NCBI GenBank assembly: GCA_020634335.1
Contig: JACKBY010000017.1
Location: forward strand, 1 to 64,000
DNA: 64,000 nt
Direction: 5' to 3'
DNA from: Promineifilum sp.
GTDB lineage: Bacteria; Chloroflexota; Anaerolineae; Promineifilales; Promineifilaceae
In this document: piece by piece, positions 40,658-49,346 of the stretch
Layout: every line of letters begins with the position of its first letter
Numbering within the stretch: position 1 is the stretch's first letter
Notes under the pieces: model-generated
What the model saw: only the letters and a program-made list of their open reading frames with translations
What the model was told of the DNA's origin: nothing
Databases searched by the model: none
Position numbers and translations under genes: made by a program

Positions 40658-42511
40658 CTACAATTCCGCCGATCGCGTCCTGATCCGCTTCTGCACGTGC
40701 GCCGCGAACTCCGCCAGCGGCACGTCGTTGCGCTGCTCCCCATCACGATAGCGCACGGCCAGCGTCTCGGCCGCCGCCTCCTGCCCGCCGACGATGACCA
40801 TGTAGGGCACCTTCATCAGTTGCGCGGCGCGAATCTTGGCCCCCATGCGCTCGCTTCCCAGATCGATATGCGCGCGGATGCCATTGTCCACCAGGTGCGC
40901 CGCCACGCGCCGGGCATAGTCGTGATGATCGTCGGTGATGGGGATGACCCGCACCTGCTCCGGCGACAGCCAGACCGGGAAGTTGCCGCCATAATGCTCG
41001 ATCAGGAAGCCGATGTAGCGCTCGTGCGCCCCCAGCGGCGCGCGATGAATGCAATAGGGCATCTCCGGCCGTCCGTCGCGGTTGGTGAAGGTCAGATCGA
41101 AGCGCGCCGGCTGCACGAAATCGATCTGGTTGGTCGCTAGCGTGAACTCCCGGCCGACCACGCTCCAGGCCTGCACGTCGATCTTCGGGCCGTAAAACGC
41201 CGCTTCCCCGTCCACTTCCTCATAGGGCACGCCGGCTTTCTGCATCACCCGCCGCACGATGTCTTCGGCCTTCAGCCAGGCCGCCTCGTCGTTGGCATAC
41301 TTCACGCCCAACCCCTTACGGTCGTGCTTGCTGAAGCGCATCACAAAGCGCTCGATGCCGAACAGGTCGAAATAGCGCCGGTAGAGGTCGATGACCGCCA
41401 TGAACTCCTCTTCCACTTGTTCCTCGGCACAGTAGATGTGCGCGTCATTCTGATCAGCGGCCCGCACGCGCATCAGCCCAAACAGTTCGCCGCTCTGCTC
41501 ATAGCGGTAGACCATGCCGTATTCGGCCAGCCGCAGCGGCAGATCGCGATAACTACGCGGCCGGGCGGCAAAAATCTTGTGGTGGAACGGGCAATTCATC
41601 GGCTTCAAATAGTAGCGCGTGTCTTCGCGCTCCATCGGCGGGAACATGCTGTCGGCGAAGAAAGGCAGATGGCCGCTGTGGCGAAAGAGCTCTTCCTTGG
41701 CGATGTGGGGCGTGGCGACGCGCTGGTAGCCGGCGGCGTCTTCCATCTCGTGGGCCAGGTTCTCCAGCTCCTCGCGCAGGATATTGCCGTTGGGCAACCA
41801 CAACGGCAGACCCGGCCCGATCTCCTCATCCATGACAAATAGGTCCAGCTCGCGGCCGAGCTTGCGGTGGTCGCGCTTCTTGGCCTCTTCCATCAGTTGC
41901 ATGTGGCGCTTAAGGTCCTTCTTGTTGAACCACGCCGTGCCGTAGATGCGCTGCAGCATCGGGCGCGACTGGTCGCCGCGCCAATAGGCGGCTGCCGTGC
42001 CCGTCAGGGTGAAGGCATCGACCGGGATCAGCCCCGTGTGGGCCACGTGCGGGCCCTTGCACAGGTCTTCAAACGCATCGTGGCGATAGGTACTGATGAC
42101 CAGCTCCTCGATGGCTCGCGCTTTGTCTTCCACGTCGCCGCCATATTCGTTGAATTCGCCGCGCAGCAAGCCATCGATGATCTCCAGCTTATAGGGTTGA
42201 TCCTTGAACAGCTCGCGGGCTTCGTCGGCCGTCACCACCTTGTAGCGCAGCGGATGCTTGCCGGCAATGATCTGGCGCATGCGTTTCTCGATGCGCGCCA
42301 AATCGGCCGGGTTGAAGGTGCGCCGGCGGCCGTTCTCGTCCTCGCCCAGGTCAAAGTCGTAGTAAAAGCCGTCATCGACGGGCGGGCCGATGCCCAGCTT
42401 GGCCCCCGGAAACAGATCCAACACGGCCTGGGCCATCACGTGGGCGGCCGTGTGCCGCAGCTTGTACAATTCAGACTGCTCGTATGGCTCTGCGCTATCC
42501 ATCGGTTGCAT
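40658..42511 (-). CDS. thrS: Threonyl-tRNA synthetase, second of two tandem copies
   Basis: 617 aa from ATG 42511 (GGAG 8 nt upstream); a GTG at 42547 and an ATG at 42529 are alternatives. It charges tRNA-Thr. The N-terminal TGS domain is absent. The editing domain has HTAAHVMAQAV (HxxxH) and the zinc/editing Cys-His region DLCKGPH. The catalytic core has MNCPFHH (zinc Cys), motif 2 near YRYEQSGELFGLMRVRA, DQNDAHIYC (zinc His) and IHRAPLGAHERYIGFLIEHY (motif 3, last zinc His), followed by the anticodon domain. It differs from its tandem neighbour over most positions, including the motif 2 loop (DQNDAH versus VDDSH), so it is an old paralogue or acquired copy. Confidence 0.93.
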   Translation of the reverse strand: MQPMDSAEPYEQSELYKLRHTAAHVMAQAVLDLFPGAKLGIGPPVDDGFYYDFDLGEDENGRRRTFNPADLARIEKRMRQIIAGKHPLRYKVVTADEARELFKDQPYKLEIIDGLLRGEFNEYGGDVEDKARAIEELVISTYRHDAFEDLCKGPHVAHTGLIPVDAFTLTGTAAAYWRGDQSRPMLQRIYGTAWFNKKDLKRHMQLMEEAKKRDHRKLGRELDLFVMDEEIGPGLPLWLPNGNILREELENLAHEMEDAAGYQRVATPHIAKEELFRHSGHLPFFADSMFPPMEREDTRYYLKPMNCPFHHKIFAARPRSYRDLPLRLAEYGMVYRYEQSGELFGLMRVRAADQNDAHIYCAEEQVEEEFMAVIDLYRRYFDLFGIERFVMRFSKHDRKGLGVKYANDEAAWLKAEDIVRRVMQKAGVPYEEVDGEAAFYGPKIDVQAWSVVGREFTLATNQIDFVQPARFDLTFTNRDGRPEMPYCIHRAPLGAHERYIGFLIEHYGGNFPVWLSPEQVRVIPITDDHHDYARRVAAHLVDNGIRAHIDLGSERMGAKIRAAQLMKVPYMVIVGGQEAAAETLAVRYRDGEQRNDVPLAEFAAHVQKRIRTRSAEL

Positions 42512-42543
42512 GATAGGTTCTCCACTCATTCGTGTACCACCGC

Positions 42544-44373
42544 TCACAATTCCAGCGAACGCGCGGCGATTAACCCCGACACGTCCCGCAAGAACGTGGC
42601 CAGCGGTTGTGCGCCGCGGTCGTCGTTGTCGCGCGTGCGAACGGCCACCGCCCCGGCCTCCTCCTCCTTGTCGCCCACCACCAGCATGTAGGGCGTCTTC
42701 TGAAGTTGAGCGGCGCGGATCTTCTTGTTCATGCGCTCGCTGCTGTCATCGACCGTCACGCGGATGCCCGCGGCCTTCAGGTCGGCGGCGACCGCCTGGG
42801 CATAGGCCACGTGCCGGTCGGCGATGGGGATCACCGTTGCCTGCACCGGCGACAGCCATAGCGGGAACGCGCCGTTGAAGTGCTCGATGAGGATGCCCAC
42901 GAAGCGCTCCATGCTGCCGAACGGCGCGCGATGGATCATCACGGGCCGGTGCTTCTGGCCGTCCTCGCCCGTGTATTCCAGGTCGAAGCGCTCCGGCAGC
43001 AGAAAGTCCACCTGCACCGTGCCCAGTTGCCACTCGCGTTTTAACACGTCGCGGAAAATGAAGTCGAGCTTGGGGCCATAGAAGGCGGCCTCGCCCTCTT
43101 CAATCGTGTAGTTGAGACCCAGCTTGTCAGCTGCGTTGCGGATGGCGGCGATGCCCCGCGCCCACATCTCCGGCTCGCCGGCATATTTGTCGCTGGCCGG
43201 GTCGTTGATGCCCAGCCGGGCGCGGAAGTCGCTGAACCCAATCGTGCCGAAGACATACTGGATCAGATCGACGACGGCGATGAACTCCTCCTCCAGTTGC
43301 TCCGGGGCCACGAAGAGATGGGAGTCGTCGACCGTGAAACCGCGCACGCGCGTCAGCCCCGTCAGCTCGCCGCTCTTCTCGTAGCGGTAGACCGTGCCGA
43401 ACTCGGCCAGCCGGTAGGGCAGGTCGCGATAGCTGCGCGGCTCGCTGCGATAGATCTCGATGTGGTGCGGGCAATTCATCGGTTTCAGCAGAAATTCTTC
43501 CTCATCAACCTTGATCGGCGTGTACTGGCTGTCCTTATAATAGGGATAGTGGCCGCTTTTCCGGTAGAGTTCCAGGTTGCCGATGTGAGGCGTGATCACC
43601 GGCAGATAGCCGCGCTCCAGTTGAGCCTGTCGCAGAAAATTCTCCAGCGTCTCGCGCAGCACCGCGCCCTTGGGCAGCCACAGCGGCAGCCCGGAGCCGA
43701 CCAGCGGCGAGATGTGGAATAGCCCCAATTGCTTGCCCAGGCGGCGGTGATCGCGCAGTTTGGCCTCCTCCAGCCGTTGCAGATACTCATCCAGCTCGGC
43801 CTTGTTGTGCCAGGCCGTGCCGTAAATGCGTTGCAGTTGCGGGTTGTGTTCGTCGCCGCGCCAGTAGGCACCGCTGGTGCGCAGGAGCTTCACGGCGTTG
43901 GCCTTAATGTCGCGCGTGCGGCCGACGTGCGGCCCGCGGCACAAATCGACGAACTCGCGCTGGCGATAGAGGCCCACCTCAACCGCCGGTTCCGTCGTCG
44001 GCTCGCCGTTCTCGTCCACCTTGCCCGCGGCCAGGGCCTCGATCAGTTCCACCTTGTATGGCTGTCCGGCGAAAAAATCCAGCGCCTCGCCGACCGGCAG
44101 GGTCGTGTGCTCGAAGGCCGCATTCTCGCGCAAAAGCTCTTGCATCCGCGCCTCGATGCGCTCCAAATCTTCGGGCGTGAAGGTGCGCGGTTTGCCGCGC
44201 TCGTCCAGACCCAGGTCGAAGTCATAATAAAAGCCGTCTTCCACCGGCGGGCCGATTGCCAGCCGCACCTCCGGGAAGAGGTCCACCACCGCCTCGGCCA
44301 TCACGTGGGCCGCCGAGTGGCGGATGCGATATAAGTCCGATTCGATATAAGGAACATTACCGTTGTCTGCCAT
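42544..44373 (-). CDS. thrS: Threonyl-tRNA synthetase, first of two tandem copies
   Basis: 609 aa from ATG 44373 (GAGG 6 nt before; a GTG lies just upstream). It charges tRNA-Thr and also lacks the TGS domain. The editing site is HSAAHVMAEAV and FVDLCRGPH; the zinc site Cys is in MNCPHHIEI, the His in FTVDDSHLFV and the last His in MIHRAPFGSMERFVGILIEH. The C-terminal anticodon-binding domain contains IRVTVDDSSERMNKKIR. It is the first gene behind the T-box leader at 44437-44729 and is followed by the second copy with a 4-bp GTGA overlap if that gene starts at 42547. Both active sites appear intact, so loss of function is not the explanation for the duplication. Confidence 0.95.
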   Translation of the reverse strand: MADNGNVPYIESDLYRIRHSAAHVMAEAVVDLFPEVRLAIGPPVEDGFYYDFDLGLDERGKPRTFTPEDLERIEARMQELLRENAAFEHTTLPVGEALDFFAGQPYKVELIEALAAGKVDENGEPTTEPAVEVGLYRQREFVDLCRGPHVGRTRDIKANAVKLLRTSGAYWRGDEHNPQLQRIYGTAWHNKAELDEYLQRLEEAKLRDHRRLGKQLGLFHISPLVGSGLPLWLPKGAVLRETLENFLRQAQLERGYLPVITPHIGNLELYRKSGHYPYYKDSQYTPIKVDEEEFLLKPMNCPHHIEIYRSEPRSYRDLPYRLAEFGTVYRYEKSGELTGLTRVRGFTVDDSHLFVAPEQLEEEFIAVVDLIQYVFGTIGFSDFRARLGINDPASDKYAGEPEMWARGIAAIRNAADKLGLNYTIEEGEAAFYGPKLDFIFRDVLKREWQLGTVQVDFLLPERFDLEYTGEDGQKHRPVMIHRAPFGSMERFVGILIEHFNGAFPLWLSPVQATVIPIADRHVAYAQAVAADLKAAGIRVTVDDSSERMNKKIRAAQLQKTPYMLVVGDKEEEAGAVAVRTRDNDDRGAQPLATFLRDVSGLIAARSLEL

Positions 44374-44436
44374 CACTTACCTCATGAAACCACCACACCC
44401 GTTGACACCGTGCCAATGGCCTGTTGGTTGTCGTCC

Positions 44437-44729
44437 AAAACAAAAACGCCGCCGCCCCACATTGGGGCGACGGCGGTCGCGGTTCCACCCAACTTCGCCG
44501 GACGCGAACATCCGGTGATCTTGATTCGGCCGATAACGGGGCCTGCCGGGCCGTCTTATTGGGTGGGCAGACGTTCTGTCTGCCCTGGGAGGCAAACCGT
44601 GGGTCCGCCTCAACCGTTCAGCCGGCCGCTCCCGGGTGGTTTTCGTCGCCTTCGTCTGCGGTGATCCGCTCTCAGCCCGTGGCGGTTCACTCTCTGGTGC
44701 GCGTCTGGCGATTACTCGTCCCGGTCAAC
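44437..44729 (-). promoter_or_regulatory. Threonine T-box riboswitch controlling the thrS pair
   Basis: Minus-strand leader with all T-box parts. Stem I is closed by CCGG/CCGG (44721-44724 with 44632-44636 region) and a CGCC/GGCG stem. A specifier loop contains ACC followed by A at 44638-44640, the Thr codon, and AGAGAG and GCTGAGAG occur in the distal stem I. The T-box sequence GGGTGGAACCGCG lies at 44478-44490 and is followed by an intrinsic terminator. Uncharged tRNA-Thr should pair with the specifier and the T-box NCCA site, favouring the antiterminator and expression of both synthetases. It follows a TATAAT box at 44736-44741. Confidence 0.93.
44442..44475 (-). terminator. T-box terminator hairpin
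   Basis: CGCCGTCGCCCC (44464-44475, minus strand) pairs over 12 bp with GGGGCGGCGGCG (44447-44458), with one G-U pair and a 5-nt loop, followed by TTTTT at 44442-44446. It competes with the antiterminator that uses the T-box sequence. Confidence 0.9.
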
Positions 44730-44735
44730 GCGTTG

Positions 44736-44762
44736 ATTATACTGATGCGATGCGTATTTCAA
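44736..44762 (-). promoter_or_regulatory. Promoter of the T-box/thrS transcript
   Basis: TATAAT at 44736-44741 (minus strand) with TTGAAA at 44757-44762, 15 bp apart, or ATTGAA with 16 bp. The -35 element lies inside the palindrome at 44749-44770. Confidence 0.6.
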
Positions 44763-44770
44763 TACGCATC
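44749..44770. promoter_or_regulatory. Perfect palindrome over the thrS -35 element
   Basis: Exact 10-bp half-sites GATGCGTATT and AATACGCATC with a 2-bp centre. It covers the -35 hexamer of the T-box transcript, so a repressor bound here would block initiation, adding transcription-factor control to the riboswitch (inference). A half-site word GATGC is repeated once more next to it. Confidence 0.6.
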
Positions 44771-44850
44771 CCACCTGCCTGAATCTTGATTATAGATCAC
44801 AGCTAACGGATGTCAAGTCTGTGGGTCGCCGGCCCTTCCAATCGTCGCAG

Positions 44851-44945
44851 GGCCGGATCCTTATCCGGCCACCAAAAGCAAGATGCCCCGCCCTCGACCG
44901 GGAGCCGGTTAAAAAAGCGACCCGTAGAGAGCGGCCGACTCCCGA
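44851..44945. repeat. Dispersed palindromic repeats upstream of the HD gene
   Basis: GGCCGGATCCTTATCCGGCC (44851-44870) is a near-perfect palindrome. At 44904-44910 a GCCGGTT half repeat is followed by AAAAAAGCG and GTAGAGAGCGGCCG, an inverse relative of 11251-11290. No gene is seen between the T-box promoter and 45008. Confidence 0.5.
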
Positions 44946-44972
44946 AAAACCCTCATCCCCGCGCCGGTTCAG

Positions 44973-45000
44973 TTGTTTGCCGGGCCGGACGTTGTACACT
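44973..45000 (+). promoter_or_regulatory. Promoter of the HD-domain gene (leaderless)
   Basis: TTGTTT (44973-44978) and TACACT (44995-45000) with a 16-bp spacer; the ATG at 45009 is 8 nt past the -10 box. Confidence 0.5.
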
Positions 45001-45008
45001 AGAGAGCC

Positions 45009-45665
45009 ATGTCCACGTCTGATCGGCTCCCCTGGCGCGAGGCCGCCCGCGCCCGCCTGCACGACGCCACCCTGGCCGAACTCCTCGGCCGCCTGGGCAC
45101 GACCGACGTCTCCTTCAACTACCGCTGGGAGCACGTCACGGCCGTCGTGACCCTGGCCTTGCGGCTGGCCGAGCTAACCGGTGCCGACGCCGATATCGTC
45201 GAGGCCGCCGCCTGGCTCCATGACATCTGTAAATATAGCGACGGCCAGCGCCACCCACAGGCCGGAGCCGCCTACGCCCGCGCCTTCCTGCCCACGACCG
45301 ACTTCCCACCGGAGAAGATCGAGGCCGTGGCCGGCGCCATCGCCGACCATATGGGCTTGTGGCGCGACGAGCCGCTCCTCATCCTGGAGGCGCAGGTGTT
45401 GTGGGATGCCGACAAGCTGGCCAAGATCGGGCTGACCGCCGTCTTCCACTGGACCGGCGGCCGGCTGGCCGGCGACGAGATGCGCACGCTGGCTGACCTC
45501 ATCGCCCGCGGCCGTGACGCCGATTGGCAGTCGAAGACCGTCGCCTCCATGCATACCGAGCCGGCCCGGCGGGCGGCTGCAACGCGATTGGCCGCCTATC
45601 ATGCTCTCTACGACGCGCTTGAAAGAGAGTTGGCCGGCGATGACCTCGTAACGTCGGTTTCTTAG
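45009..45665 (+). CDS. HD-domain metal-dependent phosphohydrolase
   Basis: 218 aa, helical. The HD metal site is assembled from the His in YRWEHVTAVVTLALRLAEL, the HD pair in AAAWLHDICKY, a further His in AIADHMG and the Asp in VLWDADKLAKIG, as in YedJ/YpgQ-like phosphohydrolases acting on nucleotides or similar. It is soluble, with no fused domain. It appears monocistronic. Confidence 0.88.
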   Translation: MSTSDRLPWREAARARLHDATLAELLGRLGTTDVSFNYRWEHVTAVVTLALRLAELTGADADIVEAAAWLHDICKYSDGQRHPQAGAAYARAFLPTTDFPPEKIEAVAGAIADHMGLWRDEPLLILEAQVLWDADKLAKIGLTAVFHWTGGRLAGDEMRTLADLIARGRDADWQSKTVASMHTEPARRAAATRLAAYHALYDALERELAGDDLVTSVS

Positions 45666-45697
45666 CCGGTTCTGCCCCCTGGTTCCGACTCAAAAAC

Positions 45698-45715
45698 GCC
45701 GGTAAAGAAACCGGC
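45698..45715. repeat. Dispersed GCCGGT/ACCGGC palindromic repeat
   Basis: GCCGGT and ACCGGC arms with AAAGAA between, followed by GCTGCA. It belongs with the copy at 2642-2659 and others. It lies between converging HD and bactofilin-like genes. Confidence 0.5.
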
Positions 45716-45804
45716 GCTGCAAAAAAACGGGGCCGGCGCGATGATCTGCGCTGGCCCCGGTCTCTTAATCTGTGCAATCGGCAAAATACGCGGATTCGCT
45801 TTTC

Positions 45805-46989
45805 TTACGCTGTGGCCTCTTCCGGCGGCAGCGTGCCCAGCACGGTATCTACCTTGTCCGCGTCAAGTCCGTTGCCCGGCGAGCCGGCTTGCGGCCGGCG
45901 CGGATAGGGCTTCATGCCAAACTGCGTCAGGGCCACCGCGCCCAGCCCGATCCAGGACACGACGAGTGCCAACAGCGCTCCGCCGATGCCGGCCGTCAGC
46001 AGGCCCACGATGCCCGTGATAAAGGTCAGCAGCCCCGTGCCCAACGCGGCCGAGCGCACGATGCGCTCACTACCCTTGCCGCGCCCGAACACCCGCATGC
46101 CCAGCCATGTCCCCACGGCGATCCAGCCCAGGAAGCCGCCGACCACCAGCGCCAACCCCAGCAAGAACATCAGCGGGAACCCCAGGAGACCGATGCAGAC
46201 GAAGGTCAGGACGATCGATACCGGGATGAGCAACACGATAAGCGAGGGCACAGCGACGGCCGTCAGCGCGCCGGCCATCCCACTCACCAGCGACTTCTCC
46301 CGCGCTGTGGTCGTGATTTGTCGCAACTGATTGGGCATGATGGCCCCCGCCAGCAGGCCCAGGAAGCCGAACAGCAAGCTGCTGGAAACAACGGCCAGCA
46401 AGCGGCTGAAAAAGCCACCGCCCCGATCATAATGCTGATGGGACATGGACGGCACCACGGGAACGGCCGGCACCGCCGGCATCTCCGGCATCTCCGGCAT
46501 CTCCGGCATCGCCGGCATGGTCGGCATGGGCGCAACTTGGCCCGGCAACTCGAAATTCGGCATGTTCTGGAAGTCCCGCAACCACGGGCCCAGTTGCCCC
46601 AGCGGTGCCAGCTCCAGGTTCCGGATGGCGGTGCAGTTGCCGAAAGAGCGGCCGCCCGAGCCATCGCCCGACGCCTCGCCATTCAACAAGACACATTCAC
46701 CGCTGATGAACGCATCGGCCCCGGCCACCAAATCGCCGTTAAACAGCGTCAGATCGCCGTTCACCTGGCCGTCGATGATGGCATCGCCGTTGAACACAGC
46801 TACGTCGCCGTTGACCACAGCCCCGGATCGAACTTCCAGATCGCCGTCGAAGACGACGACGTCGTTGTTGACCACCTCGTCAGCCTCGATAACGGTATCG
46901 GAAAGCGGGGCGGCAAAGGCGGCTGCGGACAATGCCACCGTCAGCAGTATGGCCAATAACATAGATATGAGGACACGTCTCTTCTTCAT
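45805..46989 (-). CDS. Bactofilin-like exported/membrane protein
   Basis: 394 aa. A signal peptide (RRVLISMLLAILLTVALSAA) is followed by a polymer-forming beta-helix region of the bactofilin type (NNDVVVFDGDLEVRSGAVV, NGDVAVFNGDAIIDG, GDLTLFNGDLVAG; about one turn per 18 residues). A Met/Pro tandem repeat (AMPEMPEMPEMPAVP) then leads into a C-terminal domain with five or more membrane helices around GLLAGAIMP and IGLLGFPLMFLLGLALVVGG. It is the last gene of the sigma/anti-sigma operon and a plausible envelope-stress effector (inference). Start at 46989 with GGAGCAG upstream. Confidence 0.82.
   Translation of the reverse strand: MKKRRVLISMLLAILLTVALSAAAFAAPLSDTVIEADEVVNNDVVVFDGDLEVRSGAVVNGDVAVFNGDAIIDGQVNGDLTLFNGDLVAGADAFISGECVLLNGEASGDGSGGRSFGNCTAIRNLELAPLGQLGPWLRDFQNMPNFELPGQVAPMPTMPAMPEMPEMPEMPAVPAVPVVPSMSHQHYDRGGGFFSRLLAVVSSSLLFGFLGLLAGAIMPNQLRQITTTAREKSLVSGMAGALTAVAVPSLIVLLIPVSIVLTFVCIGLLGFPLMFLLGLALVVGGFLGWIAVGTWLGMRVFGRGKGSERIVRSAALGTGLLTFITGIVGLLTAGIGGALLALVVSWIGLGAVALTQFGMKPYPRRPQAGSPGNGLDADKVDTVLGTLPPEEATA
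46466..46530. repeat. 9-bp tandem repeat in the bactofilin-like gene
   Basis: The unit ATCTCCGGC, with variants ATCGCCGGC, is repeated about seven times and encodes the Met-Pro-Glu/Ala/Val tract between the beta-helix and the membrane domain. Copy number is likely variable between strains. Confidence 0.7.
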
Positions 46990-47039
46990 TTCACTGCTCC
47001 TTGCAGATGTTGTTTCCATTACTCCTGCGTCCTGTAAAA

Positions 47040-47591
47040 CTAATTACGAGAAGCGACCGCCGTAGGTTGCACGAGCAACCGTTGGAAAACGCCACCCCAC
47101 AGGAGGACAAGGCCCGCAAGGATAATAAACCAGCCGATCAGTATCGGTTGTTCGATGACAAAACGCCCCGCGCCGACCATGAGCGCCTCGATAATCGTCG
47201 TCGCGGCCCGCCCTGTGCCGGCCAGCGACGACCAGACGCCGCCCAGCAGCGCCGGGCTGCTCAAAACGGGCGCGTAGCGCGCGGCCAGAAATAGGGCCAC
47301 GATCAACGGCACGATCCCGCTCAGCAGCAGGACGGTGTAGGCCGTCCCCAGTGCGGCGCGCCGCGCCCGGCGGTTGGGCAGCCGGGCCAGCGTGCGGCCG
47401 GCGAAATCTATCGCCGGCATCAGGATCGGCGTCTGCCGGAACAGCAACTCGATGGCTGTCAGCGTCCGCCACTCCCGGTTGCAATCAGGACACGCGCGCA
47501 GGTGAGCCTCCAGTTCGGTGTGCCCATCGGCCGCAAGCTCACCATCGAGCGCGTCCATCATCATCAGGTAATATCTATCTTCATGCTCCAT
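47040..47591 (-). CDS. Anti-sigma factor with N-terminal zinc finger
   Basis: 183 aa. Zinc-finger anti-sigma domain at the N-terminus with HLRACPDC (HxxxCxxC) preceded by GELAADGHTELEA. Two hydrophobic segments (YTVLLLSGIVPLIVALFLAA and ILIGWFIILAGLVLLWGG) anchor it in the membrane. It likely holds the ECF sigma factor encoded just upstream until an envelope signal arrives. The gaps are 57 bp to the sigma gene and 50 bp to the downstream gene. Confidence 0.88.
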   Translation of the reverse strand: MEHEDRYYLMMMDALDGELAADGHTELEAHLRACPDCNREWRTLTAIELLFRQTPILMPAIDFAGRTLARLPNRRARRAALGTAYTVLLLSGIVPLIVALFLAARYAPVLSSPALLGGVWSSLAGTGRAATTIIEALMVGAGRFVIEQPILIGWFIILAGLVLLWGGVFQRLLVQPTAVASRN

Positions 47592-47648
47592 GTCTTCTCT
47601 CCGCGAGCCGGCTTTTTGCCGTCCCGGCTTTTCTCCCCATATCCGCCC

Positions 47649-48305
47649 TCATACCGCCACTTCCGCCTCCACGGCAGGGGCCAAACCGCGCTCCAGCCCA
47701 GCCTCGGCCAGGATGCGCCGCGCGCGAAACAATCTTGACTTCACGGCGCTGACGGTCGACGTCTGGGTTTCGGCGATCTCCTCATAGGACATGTCGTACC
47801 AGTAGCGCAAAATGACCGCCTGGCGGTATTCCTCAGGCAGCTCGGCCAATAAACTCTTAACCAATACTTCCCGTTCCTGAGCCAGAAACGCCGCTTCCGG
47901 CCCCTTGTTGTTGTCGCTGTGCAGCGCCGGATGGGGCGGCAGCGGTTCATCAATCGACAGCAGCACCGCCCGCCGCTTGCGTATCTGGTCGATACAGTAG
48001 TTCGACGTAATCGACAGCAGCCAGGTGCTGAACTTGTGGGCCGGGTCATAGCTGTTCAGCCGGGTATAGGCCCGGATGAAGGCTTCCTGCGCCGCCTCTT
48101 CCGCCTCGCCGGAATTGCTCAGCATGCGGTAGGCAAGGTTATAGACCGGTCCCTGATAGGCCTCAATCAACTGACCAAAGGCTTCTTTGTCGCCGCGTCT
48201 GGCTTGTTCCAGCCAGACCTGCTCATCGTTCAACGTACCAATCTCCTGACTATTCACTACTCTATACGGAAGTGGCCGCCCAGGGTTTCGCCGGGTTGCC
48301 GGCAT
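47649..48305 (-). CDS. ECF-type RNA polymerase sigma factor
   Basis: Up to 218 aa. Region 2 spans AYRMLSNSGEAEEAAQEAFI, then AYTRLNSYDPAHKFSTWLLS and ITSNYCIDQIRKRR; region 4 has LPEEYRQAVILRYWYDMSYE, then EIAETQTSTVSAVKSRLFRA (helix-turn-helix). It directs RNA polymerase to a small regulon, likely including its own operon. Several starts are possible: ATG 48305, GTG 48257 or TTG 48233. The last has CAGGAG 9 nt upstream and would remove the unconserved N-terminal 24 residues. Confidence 0.92.
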   Translation of the reverse strand: MPATRRNPGRPLPYRVVNSQEIGTLNDEQVWLEQARRGDKEAFGQLIEAYQGPVYNLAYRMLSNSGEAEEAAQEAFIRAYTRLNSYDPAHKFSTWLLSITSNYCIDQIRKRRAVLLSIDEPLPPHPALHSDNNKGPEAAFLAQEREVLVKSLLAELPEEYRQAVILRYWYDMSYEEIAETQTSTVSAVKSRLFRARRILAEAGLERGLAPAVEAEVAV

Positions 48306-48487
48306 GTCGGGCCGGTCATCCTCCTACCCATCATACACCACAATCAGTGGGGGTTGAGGTAATCTAATTTATAACGGCGCTGTGTCGCGGCTGATGCCGA
48401 TATGCCCGACGGCCGATATGCTGTTAAAATTCATTCAACCTGATCATCAGGCGGGCCGGCCCGTCGTCCCGCCTCACAAGTAGCTAT

Positions 48488-49318
48488 ATGACCCAAACGG
48501 AAAAGAGATCCCTGCCCTCCAGCCTCTATACGGAAGAGTACTTCCTGACGGCGTGCGAAGGGTATGACGTATTCATCGAATCGGAAGGGGCCCATCTGTC
48601 GCGGCGGCTGCGCGATGCCTTCGCCCTGGCCGACGTGCGGCCCGGCATGCGCCTGCTCGACGTGGGCTGTGGCCGGGGCGAGATCTTGCGCCACTGCATG
48701 CGCCTCGGCGTGGAAGCCCACGGCATGGATTACGCCGTGGCCGCGGCCCGCATGTCGCGCGAGGTGGTGGCCGCCGAAGTGGAGCGCGCCGCGGCTGAAG
48801 GCGCGCCATTGGCCTCGCGGCCGGGCGTGTTGCAGGCCGACGCCAAAACTCTCCCTTTCCCGTCCGCCTACTTCGACCGGGTGCTGATGTTCGATGTGGT
48901 GGAGCATCTTTTCCCGTGGGAGCTGCACCAGGCCTATCTGGAGATCGCCCGCGTGCTGAAACCTGGCGGCCGCCTGGTGATCCACACCGCCCCCAACCGC
49001 TGGTACGATGCCTATGCCTACCCCTGGGTGCGCCGGATTCGCATCCTGTTGGGGCAGGGCGAAGCCTACCCCAAGGACCCGCGCGCCATCACCCCCGTCA
49101 ATCAGGACGTTCACGTCAACGAGCAAGACCTGCTGCGCATGCGCCGTGGCCTGAGGCAGGCCGGCTACACCGGCATTAAGGTCTGGCTCGATTCGCCGCC
49201 ACAGAGTCGCACGGAGTCGCCCATCATGGCCGGTCTGCGCCGCGTGGCCTTTGACATCCCGCCGTTTCGCTGGTTTTTCGAACGCGAGGTTTTCGCCATC
49301 GCCGAACCCGGCCCGTAG
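48488..49318 (+). CDS. Class I SAM-dependent methyltransferase
   Basis: 276 aa. The Rossmann SAM site is MRLLDVGCGRGEILRHC, then MDYAVAAARMSREVV and, later, LMFDVVEHLFPWELHQAYL and RVLKPGGRLVIHTAPNRWYD. The pattern resembles methyltransferases that modify small molecules or glycans (UbiE/Methyltransf_11 type). It is placed immediately before a membrane glycosyltransferase gene, so glycan methylation is plausible; the substrate is unproven. Confidence 0.85.
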   Translation: MTQTEKRSLPSSLYTEEYFLTACEGYDVFIESEGAHLSRRLRDAFALADVRPGMRLLDVGCGRGEILRHCMRLGVEAHGMDYAVAAARMSREVVAAEVERAAAEGAPLASRPGVLQADAKTLPFPSAYFDRVLMFDVVEHLFPWELHQAYLEIARVLKPGGRLVIHTAPNRWYDAYAYPWVRRIRILLGQGEAYPKDPRAITPVNQDVHVNEQDLLRMRRGLRQAGYTGIKVWLDSPPQSRTESPIMAGLRRVAFDIPPFRWFFEREVFAIAEPGP

Positions 49319-49346
49319 GGGCCGCGACCTTGCGCCCACCCCGCAG

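Noticed and set aside
40658..44373. Tandem thrS genes as an assembly duplication
   Set aside because: The two genes differ at most positions and in their motif 2 loop, so they cannot be one gene assembled twice.
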